The notes beneath the pieces were generated by a model that did not search any database, was not told the origin of the DNA, and saw nothing but the letters and a program-made list of their open reading frames with translations. 64,000 bases of DNA from Gnetum montanum (taxonomy: Eukaryota; Streptophyta; Gnetopsida; Gnetales; Gnetaceae): the NCBI GenBank assembly GCA_015680685.1, contig MNCI01002197.1, forward strand, positions 211,939 through 275,938, given 5' to 3'. A program made the translations under genes and the position numbers. Position 1 is the stretch's first letter, and the number at the start of each line of letters is the position of its first letter. Below, in pieces: positions 38,401 to 49,200 of this stretch.

Positions 38401-41400
38401 CTCAAGGTGAAGGCCATTTCTTGATTGCCTTGATTTTGCTTGGTTCCATCTTGAATTGGTTCTTGGAGACAACATGACGTAGGTACACAATTTCTCTCTT
38501 CATAAAGTGGTATTTCTTAGCATTGATCACCAATTTTGCCTCTTGTTACTTGGAACATACCATCCTCAAATGTTGCACATGGTCCTCTTCTTTAGAACTA
38601 TCCACAAGAATGTCATCAAAAAAGACAATGCACCATTTACCAATAAGATCCCTTAGAACTTCATGCATGAGACTCATAAATGTGGTTGGAGCATTAGTTA
38701 GCCCAACAGGCATGACTAACCACTCATACAAGCCATCCGGTGTCTTAACGGCTATTTTCCATTCATCTCCTAGTCTAATCCTTATTTGATGATAGCCACT
38801 CTTTAAATCAATCTTGGAAAAAATCTCAGCATTGGCAAGTACATCAGGAATGTCATCCATCCTAGGAATAAGAAGTCTATACTTGATAGTAATCTTATTA
38901 ACAGTCCTAGAATCTATGCATATTTTTAATTCATTGGTATCTTTCTTTGGAACTAATACAGCTGAAACGGCACAAGGAGAGATAGATTTCTTAATAAAAC
39001 CATTGGAAAGTAATGCACTTGCTTGCATAATTCTTCCCTTGATTTGGAGTCATGCCTCTGATTTGGAGTCATGCAGTAGGCTCTTTCATTTAGAATTGTA
39101 GCTCTAGGTATGAAGTCTATTTGATGTTGAATGGATCTCATTGGTGGAAGCCCTTCCAATTTTTTCTTGAAAACATCAGCAAATTCCAATGCTAAAGGTT
39201 GTATCATTGGAGGAAGGTCATGTGGATACTCCTTTTTAATTGTGGCAAGTGTTGACATGATGACAAAACCATGCCCACCCTCTTCATGTGCTTGTAGGTA
39301 CCCTTTGCTCACTAAGCAAGATCAATGTAGCATATGTAGGGACATTTTCCTTGTACTGCTGCCAATTCATAGGGATGAGTTCATGTATCCCATCTTCTCT
39401 TGGTATAGACCAAACATTTCTTGTACCACTAAAAGAAGCCTTGTTGTCAAAGTCCCAGGGTCTTCCCAAAATGACATTAGCATAGTCAATTGGGAGAATG
39501 TCTCAATGTACCTTATCTTTAAAACAACCAATTTTGAAAGACAAAATACACATTTTCACTTCTTGGAAATGATCTTTGGAAAGTCAATGGACTCTCTAGG
39601 GCCTAGGATGTGGAAATGTCTTCAAACCAAGCTTAGAAACAACCTTTGAAGAAATCACATTTCTTAAGCACCACCATCAATTAAAATGTGTATCCATTTA
39701 CCACTATGTAGACACCTAGCTCCGATCCTAAAGAGCATTTTCCTCTTAGGATCTTCATTGGCATTCACATTTCTCATAAAAGTGCAATAATTAATTTCAG
39801 TGACATCTTCAATCATTAGTGCATGAGGATTACCTTCATTGGAGGATTCTCCCTTTTCCAAGGTTTTTAGTTTCTTGCCTTTGGAGGTCTTTGGCTTTTT
39901 ACACTCCCCCTACTTGTGTCCCTTTTCACCACAATTGAAGCATTGAAGTTTGGATGCATAGCCATTCCTTTGACCCTTTCCTTTCTTGGAGTAGTCTTTC
40001 TTGGAATCTTGGCCCTCCTTGGACTTCTCTTGCTTCTTCTTTGTGTCTTCTTTGGCATTTCCTTTGACCTTGGCTTCTTTCTCACCTTTAGAAGCTTTGG
40101 AGTCCTTGCCCTTGGAAGATTTGGGACCTCTATTATAGCCTTGAAGTTTCTTCTCAGCCTTAAGAGCTAATTCAAAAGCCTCATCCAATGTTTAGGGCTC
40201 GTAGAAGGTTAGCTCTTGTTGATACTCCCTTTTGATTCCTCCTTAAAAGATGGATGCTTGGTCATAATTATCCCAATGAACCTTTGTAAGCTCGAAAGCT
40301 TTATTCCATGTAGTAGTCCTTCACACTCTTATGACATTGCCTTAGGTATTTCAATTTTTTGATGGCCTCTTATCTATGATGAATCTTCTCAAATTTTTGC
40401 TTGAGCATGAATTGCATTGACCAATACTTGATAGGAGTGCCATTATCACCTTGCAAGAATGACTTTCGTTCTCCCACCATACAAATGCTATGCCTTCCAA
40501 TTTGATATCAGCATATCACACCTTTTGATGATTTTCCATATTTTCAAGTTCAAATTACTTGTTAATCATTTTTAGCCAAGAGAGGAAAGATTCAGTTCCT
40601 TCCATGCCATTAAAGGATTTGACCTCAACAGGTGGCATCCTTGATGCATGGTTGGAAGCTTTTGCAAGAGTGACCTCAATTCCTTTACCTTGCTTCCTTT
40701 GAGGCTTAGAATAAAGTTCCATTTTTCCTTTCCTAGGAAAACTGAAACCTTAAGACTTATTTTCAGCACTAGGAGCATGAAGAAAGACATCATCTTGATC
40801 TTCATCTTCTCCAAAGTCTTCATTTTCAAAAGAAAGATCATCTTCAAGGGATGGCATTGAGGAATGTCTTGATGAAGAATTGCATGAATTGTACACTTGC
40901 TTGGGTGCTTTTGGTGAAGTAGCATGTCCTTTGTTCTCTTTAAGCTTTTCAAGTTTCTCAACAATGAGCTTAAGAGCATTTCTTATGTCATCCATGTCTC
41001 TTGACAAAGTTTGAACTTCTTTTTTTGAGGCATGATTGAAATTGATCTAAAAGGAAATTTTCACAAAATACTACAAGGAAAGGTGAAATATTCAAGAATG
41101 CTCAAGGAATGAAAGTGGAAATAATCAAATCTTTGGAGAAATGAGTCAAGATCTTCAAATCCTATCTATTACAAGCAAATGGATGTCCAATTCTACAATT
41201 ATCTTCAAATTTTTGAAAGATATGACAAGCTTAAAGATTAAAGGGAATTTTCAAACCCTAGGATGAGTGGAACAAGTAGCAAGAGAGAATTCACCCAAGC
41301 TTGAGAATTTGGAGTGATTCTTTGCAATTGAAAGGAGAATTATCCACTTGAATGCAATTGTTTTCAATTCCAAGCTACTCTGATACCAATTTGATGAGGA

Positions 41401-43244
41401 GCTCCCTTGGATTCCACAATCCAAGCTCTCTCAGTGACAACAAACAACACTTTTTTAACAAGAAAAGAAAATGAAAGCTTTATTTTTGCTCAAATGGAGA
41501 ATTTACAGTTGAAAGGAAGCACACATTCACAAGGATAGACAAGAGATTCAATCAAATCCTCACACATACTCAATCAAAGAAAACACTCTCACAAAGATGA
41601 TAATCAAGGCACTTGGCAAAGATTCTATCTCTCCACTCTTTTCTCTTAACTCACCCTCTTCTCTCCCTAGACTCAGCCAAAATGAAGAGTTAATAGGTCT
41701 ATTTACACCTTTTCTTTTGTCTCTTCATCTTCCTTTTTAAATTCAAAATTTAAATTTTTTAAAATCCATAGAAAAATGTTTCATGTTCGTACGAGATGTC
41801 TTGTAGGAGAATGGGGCGTCTTGCCTGAAAGTGGCTGTTTACTAAGGAGACGTCTTACCTGAAAGAGGCTGTGTACAGAGGAGACATCTTGACTTGGGTT
41901 GAGACATCTTGAGATATTAGGAGATGTCGTGCATGGGATGTCTTGGCTTCTGTTGAGATCTTTTAGCCAAGATGTTAGGAAAACAGTGAAGACATCTTGA
42001 ATAAGGCTGATACATCCCATTTGCTAGGGCTCCAAAGATATAAACTCATATTGAGATCTTGGACCTACAACACCTTCAACAAGTCTCCATTGAGTTTTGG
42101 AACAGGCCAAAAGCACCTCCAAACATACCAAGTACCTTGCACCCATTATAAACAAAACAACACCAAAAGATAAGCACAATAATAGACACAAATCTATGTA
42201 TAAACATATTGAGGATTAGACATACGCTGGGTGATGTTCTCATTAGAAGTGCACCAAGTGTATAAGAAGTAATAGAAAAGTCTACCAAGAACACAATATT
42301 TATTTAGAAAAGTCCTAGTTTGTGTATGAAAAGAATGGAATAAAGGTTTGAGAAATTTTATAAAAATATGATATTTTCCAAAATATCCAAGTGCCAATTC
42401 TAGTAAGAAACACTAAGACATTACTAACATACAAGTCAAAAAGCTTAAATAAGACATTAACAAAAAGAGGCTAGTTGTTAGAATATACTCAAAAGAAAAC
42501 TCACAATTAACAAGAAGGCAAGTTTTAATAAAAGGCTATTAACGGTCTCACAATTAATTGAGCACAAATGCTAAGAAGGTCATGAGATCATATCCTTCAA
42601 AATACATAAACCAACTAAAGATTAATAAGAGACAATTAAAAATAGACCAGTGGTTAGGATGATGAGGTATTACAATAATAACACCAAATCATTATAAAAT
42701 GATAAATATAAAGAATGTTAAAGATAAAGTACCAAGTGCTTCCTGCTCTTGGCTGAAGCTGCTAGGGCTCGCCTCATTGACGAAATCAAGGCCCAAGTGC
42801 GGGAAGAATTAACCCAAGAGGAGGAGGCCCAGAGACGACGTGAGCAAGAAGAGCAGGCGGAGTAGGAACGGCTTCAGGAGGAGGAGGACCAGCGGCAGAG
42901 ACAACTTGACCGTGCCCACAGGCATAACGCCCAACAATGGCTAAGAGAGGGACGTTGCCCGTACCTCATTCTTGGCATCAGCTGCGAGAGCTCCTGGGCG
43001 GAACTCCACCGATATATCCATCGAACCTCGACGCGCTACCACCCGGATGCAGGAGCTTCGCAGGCGGACAGGAGTAGACGGGAGTCCACCATGCAGGGCA
43101 TCCAGCATGCGGCCAGTTTCGTGGACACAGAGGATCATTGGAACACTCTGGATATCCTCCACGAGCTGGAGCGCCCCAACTATGCTTGCCGTCGGTTGCC
43201 GACGAACCCTTAGTGGTTGGCCCTCTGCTGGGTTGATGCCAACT

Positions 43245-43276
<32 letters not shown>

Positions 43277-46200
43277 CCCTATGCTATCTCTGGGGGGTTG
43301 CCCCCCTCATCCCTAGGTGCACCCCCCTTGTTGTTTTTGCTATGTTGGGTGTAGCCATTGCGTAATTTGGGGATCATCCCCGCTCGGAGGGGCCATTCCT
43401 GATGGCCCACCGCTCGTAATCTCTTGTAACATTTTTTGAGTTTTTCATTAATATAATCCTGACTACTTTCTCAAAAAAAAAAAAAAAAGATAAAGTACCA
43501 AAATAATGAAAAATGATAAAAATAATGTATGTTATAGATAAATAAAAGATGCAAGACACTTTACTAAGCATACTATGTCAAGTTTGAATTGCAAAATTGA
43601 CACAAGGGGTAAAAACAAAATCTTACCCTAGGGATTTTACACTTAAACAACTATTTTTAAAGGGTGATCATAAGCACCTACAATTTTATTGGATAAAATC
43701 CATTTGGAACGAATTGTTTTGAACTTTAGAACTATTATTCGCATCTAGAACTCTTATTCAATGTGGTTTATATTCCATCATCATAAATATCTAATGAATG
43801 AGGTCTTAGCAAGGTTAAAACCCTTAGTACAGCTTAGTGGTTAAAGCCTTAGTATAGAAACCTTAGGTTATAGGATCCGTTCCAGTGGGCAACACTAAGT
43901 TATAAATTTAAAAAAAGAAAATAGATCTAAGAAGCTCAATCTCAACAATCTCCCACTTGAGGATGGTGAGCATGGGAGTCAGAGTTGGGGTTGGAGNATG
44001 GAGGTATTGAGGCATGCTCCCGCGAGAACGGCGTGATGAGGCTGAGGGTTAGTTGACCTCCTGGCGAGGGGGTTCGGACCATGGAGCGTAGCCTAATCAG
44101 ATGTTTTGTTTCAACTAGGGCTTGGCGTAGGTTGGACCTTATCCGCAAGTGGATGGTGGAGGTTTGGGGGATGGAGGTGCATAGTCTATTGGACGAACTG
44201 TTATTGTTCATCTTTAAGAGTATGGAGGACAGGGATGCGGTCCTTTGGGGTGGGCCATGGTTCTACGGTGCCAGGGGGCTGGCGCTTACACATTGGCAAC
44301 CAAGGGCTCACTAGGAGCCAAAACTGTTCTCTCAAGCGCCACTCTGGATGCACATTTCTAGGATTCCTTGGGAAATGTGGATTTTGGAGTTTCTGTGGAA
44401 GATAGCTAGTTTATTTGGGAAGTTCATCTCCTTTGATAAATTACATTGTCGATGGAGTGCATGGGCTTCGCTCAATTCTATGTTTGGCGGGCCTTGTCAT
44501 CCAAGGACCTGGTCAAGGAGGTGGTGTTTGAATTGTCGGGGGCGACAAATGGCTTTGGGCAGAATTTGAAAACTTGGAGGAGCAGTTGACAGAGATAATC
44601 ACGGTGACCTAGAAGGGTTGCTCCCTGTGTGGGAAAAATGACCATCACAAGGTTGAGTGTCATTTTTAGGGGCCAAGACGGCGGTAGGCCAAGGCTCTTG
44701 CATGTCGCCTGGAGCTGGGTCCTCAAGGCGGAGAATGGACTTTGGTGGGGTGGCAAGGGTAGGTGCTGGCTCTGCCTACTGGCTCTTGTGTGCCCCAAGT
44801 GGCACCATCTTCTGTCATGCCCACTAAACCAAGGGTTGAGCTCCCCCCACTAGGGGAATGGGTTAACGTGGTTTAGGGGAGCTCTAAGCCATGGATGCCG
44901 ATTTTGACTCCTCTGCCTATGGAAGATTCTGGTAGTTTTCTGGCATCATCGAAGGGGGGTAGGTTGGGCCACCCATTTGGTTTGCTATTGCAGGACAAAC
45001 AGACGAGGAGTATCGACTTGGGAATACAATAGACCTTGAAAGAGGTCTACCAGTGACGATCCACCAGTAAAGCATGAAGATCCTTTCATGGAACTATAGG
45101 GGATAGAGTACACCCTATAAAAGAAATACCCTGTAGGAGATTGTGTGAAGTGAGGAATGTGACATTGTTTGCCTGCAGGAAACTAAGATGCAGGCTTCAA
45201 AAACATTCCACCTGCAATGGGTGGGTTGGAATCTCCACCTAAGGCCATGTCAAGGGCATGCAGGGGGTTTGGCCATCTTGGCTCGCCCTAAGGTTTTGAT
45301 GATTGATTCGTCACAATGGAGGATTATCGTCTACGTACCGTCCCAAAGCCTTTGGTTGATGAATTTTTATGGGGCCCAAACTTGGGAGCTTCGGTTGCAC
45401 GAGCTAGAGAGGGTGGCAATGTTGATCCCAAATCAGTAGGCCTAGCTTATTGTGGGTGATTTCAATCAACAACTTTACCCCTGGAAAAAGTTAGGAATGG
45501 ACTATACTAGTCCTCTAGGAACTCAGGAATTTCAGAACTTTTTGGTGTCGCACTCGCTAGTTGACTTGGAGATTGTGAATTGTCAATTTACATGGAGTAA
45601 CAGGCATAGGGGGACCGAATGGGTTCTCTCTAGGATCAATCGGGTTTGGGTCAGTTTGGAGCTTCTATTACAGTTGGAGGTGCGAGTTTCTGGTAAAGAG
45701 CTGCAGGCTTTTTGTCACCAGTCGATCCTTTGCTGCCTAGTGACTTCTTGGAAACGGTTGCCTTGATCCTTTAGGTTTGAAGTTTCATGGCTGCTCAAGC
45801 CATGGCTGCGCCCTTTGGTGGAAGAAATCTAAGCAAATTATTGGGGGGATAGGGGGGATCCCAGGAACTTTTTGCGGGATGGCCTCCTCCACCTAAAGTG
45901 GGCTATCCAATCACAAGCTATGCAGGATAAATTTTTGTTTCGTTTTGGCTATAGGGACCTTTAGTCCCGGCTGAGCTCGATTAGGCTCGGTAAGAATTGG
46001 GAGAGGACTTGCAAGACGAAGAAGCAGGGGTCTTGAAGCAACTACAAGGATTGGACCTAGAAGGGGAAACTTACTGGCGGCAGAGGTTGTGAGTCAGATG
46101 GCTTAGGGAAGGCAATCGGAGGATGAGATTTTTCTTTGCAGCTGCTAAATCTAGAGGATCGAACCAACACCCCCTTAGTATGATGGTTGACGGATCCCTA

Positions 46201-49200
46201 GTGGATGATCTTGAAAAGGTGGCTCAGTTGCTGGCTGACTATTGGGGCACAATTTGGGCAAAGCAAACTATGTCATCGATCTCTATGCAGGTCCCACAGG
46301 TCTTGGATTTAGAGGACAATGCTCGGTTGCTAGGTCCATTCACCTTGTAGAAGTTAAAGATGGCCATTGGATCCATGCTAGGCGGTAAAGCGTCGGGGCT
46401 AGATGGTTGGAATGTTAAATTCTTTAAGGAGTTTATTGATATTGTGGGGCCTAATGTTCTCAATGCTTTCAACTTGATGTTGGCTAAACGCTAGGTACAT
46501 TGAGACATTAATTGCTCTAGAATTGTTTGCATCCCCAAGCGGGCCGACCTGTCCTCCCTTACTCATTATAGACCCATTGGGTCTATAATGTTTTGATCAG
46601 AATCTTCTCTAAGATGATCATTGGTCGGTTGGTCCCCATCATGCCAAATGTTGTTGGTGATAACCAAATGGGGTTTGTTCATGGGCGTTTCTTGCAGGAC
46701 CAAGTGATACTTATGCAAGAAATTCTGCAGTCCCTGTGAATCTTGAAATTCCCTGGATTGTGTCTAAAACTGGACATTATGAAGACTTATACTATTGTCA
46801 ATTGGGAGGTGCTCACTAACATTATGCTATAGAAAGGCTTTGATCCTACCTTCGTGCACCTGTGCATCCAAATGCAGGAATCGACTACTTTCTCCTTTGA
46901 TGTGGGTGGTAAGTTGTGGGGTTTTTCCTCCCCCAGTCGGGGTTTAAGGCAAGGGTACTCCCTTTTGCCGTTGCTTTTTATCATTGCCATGGACTCGTTA
47001 AAATACTATTGCAAGGTTGCGGGGGTGTGGGGGCTGGAAGTCGTAGGGTTGGAGTGCCTGGTTGAGCACTATGCTAATGACACGATGCTTCATAGCTAGG
47101 TTGGGGTGTCCCAGGCGTAGAAAATCAACTAGGCTCTTACGTCTATGGCAGGGGGGGTTGGCCTGGTGATTAATCAGGAGAAGTCCTTGGCCCACTTTCT
47201 TAATGTAGACTCAATGATAAGGAGTCTTCCTAGGATTCNNNNNNNNNNNNNNNNNNNNNNNNNNNNNNNNNNNNNNNNNNNNNNNNNNNNNNNNNNNNNN
47301 NNNNNNNNNNNNNNNNNNNNNNNNNNNNNNNNNNNNNNNNNNNNNNNNNNNNNNNNNNNNNNNNNNNNNNNNNNNNNNNNNNNNNNNNNNNNNNNNNNNN
47401 NNNNNNNNNNNNNNNNNNNNNCATAATCCAGAATATCAACCATTTGATCTGAAACTTTGTATGGTCAGGGGGTAGAGGGAGGAGTAAATTGCCTTTGGTT
47501 GGATGGGACAGGATTGCCTGCCCTTGGGAGGTGGAAGGCCTAGGCATTTTCAAATTTGAAGACGAGTTACTGATGGGACAACGACTACTGTTACGGCTGA
47601 TCCAATAGGGAGATGGGACTAAGTAGTGGATTCACATCATGGGACGTAAATATGACAGGTGGTAGAGGGGGTTGCATGATTCTAGGCCTTGGAAGACACT
47701 TTGCATGCATGCACAATGCATGATGACACGGGGATGGATGGGGGAGATGTCGTGCCAGCTCATCAAATCGATCTATCCATCAATCCTTGGCTAGAAGCAA
47801 GTTTGGCAAGGGAGATTGCCAGAGAAAATCAAAGTGTTCCTTTGGCTCATTGAAAGTAACGACTTGCTCATACAGGCATTATTACAAAGACGCAGCCTCA
47901 ACATCGACGTTAATTGCCCCTTGTGTAATAGTGCGCCCGAGACTGTACTTCACTTTATGTTTCAATGCCCCTACATGCAGGACATGTGGTGGGTGGCGGG
48001 GTGGCATGCCTTGGTGTTGCTGACGGGGGACTCAAAAGCCACGTTGCTTTTATGGGAGGCATGGAAGATACAAAACAATAAAATTTTTTGGACAGTAACG
48101 TGTCCTCAACCTTGTGTAGATAGGCTTGGAGGGAGATTGTTGTGGTCGTGGGGATCACGCCAACGTATGAGCTGGCCTGCATGGTGTTCCGCATTTACAT
48201 GGAACTTGGTGTCTAGTGGAGTGGTGTGGTTGGATAGAGGTATTACCATGTTTAGAGGGTGACCTGACTATACTTGATGATGCTTTCTTTTCCAACTAGC
48301 GGGCCCAACAAGATAGAATTTAGGGGCTTTGAGATTATGCTGATAGAGATGGCGTTGGCTGTTTATTTGGGGACCCTGATGGTTGGAGAAATTATTTTAC
48401 CCTTGGCTAGAGGGCTCCAGGATGCTAAACTATTTTTCCATGGAGTGGTGTCATGTACAAAGAGCGGATAGGTGCCCAAGTTGGGCCTATCATTGATCTA
48501 GAGATTGGCGGCTGAGTTGGCCGATAGATTTTTTCTCCAATCTGGCAATGTCTCCAAGTTGCAAGGCATGCACTTTGCCTTCTTGAAATGCATGTACCTT
48601 GAGCGCAGGGTCAACTTGCCCCAATTCTTCCTTGAAATCTTGCAACAATGGAAGAGGGGATGACATTTTGGGCTCATCTTGGCCCTTTGGCAGGGTGCAG
48701 CTGCTATGTGGCTGACAAAAGATTTTCTTGGACCTTCTCGGCCAAGGAAACCACAAAAGTTGGTGGTGATTCTATGAAGCAGGTTGCATGATGGGGGTCA
48801 CCTGCTTTGGCATTGATGGCTATGTTGGAGGTGGATCTGGCTGAAGTGGGTTCGAGTGGGGCCTTGGCACTTGCCGCGGAGCTTGCTAAAGTCGTTGAGG
48901 AGGTGGCGGCCAAGGCTAGATTCAAAGAACAACACGCTTGGGAGGCTTGTTGGGAGGAGGCATTCCAACAGTTGTAGGCCGACATGGAGTCTTGGTTCCG
49001 CGAATGTGAATAGGAGCTGATCAGGCAATAGGCTTTGCAAGCAAAGAGCTCTTGGGCAAGGATGGTTGATGAGATGCATGACCAAATCCAAGCGGAACTT
49101 AAGGAGGAGATTGATCGAAGGGAAAAGGAGCAAATGGAACACATTCAATGGGGTAGGGAGCAGGCGAAGGAGGTGCAGTGTCAATGCCAACTTGATTGGG

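Larger units (their letters stand above)
35622..42250 (-). mobile_element. Chromodomain-type Ty3/gypsy element with TSDs
   Basis: A structurally complete LTR retrotransposon: 3' LTR 35627-36368, internal region, 5' LTR 41392-42245, and target duplication GAAGT at 35622-35626 and 42246-42250. LTR ends are TGATGAGGA..TCCTCATCA, a 9-bp terminal inverted repeat (the last bases of the right LTR are mutated to CTCATTA). Domain order on minus is gag, protease, RT, RNase H, integrase, chromodomain-like tail. The LTRs differ by about 110 bp in length and many bases, so it is old. All ORFs are broken. Confidence 0.9.

Noticed and set aside
47145-47553. Open frames across the N run
   Set aside because: They exist only because N codons are not stops.
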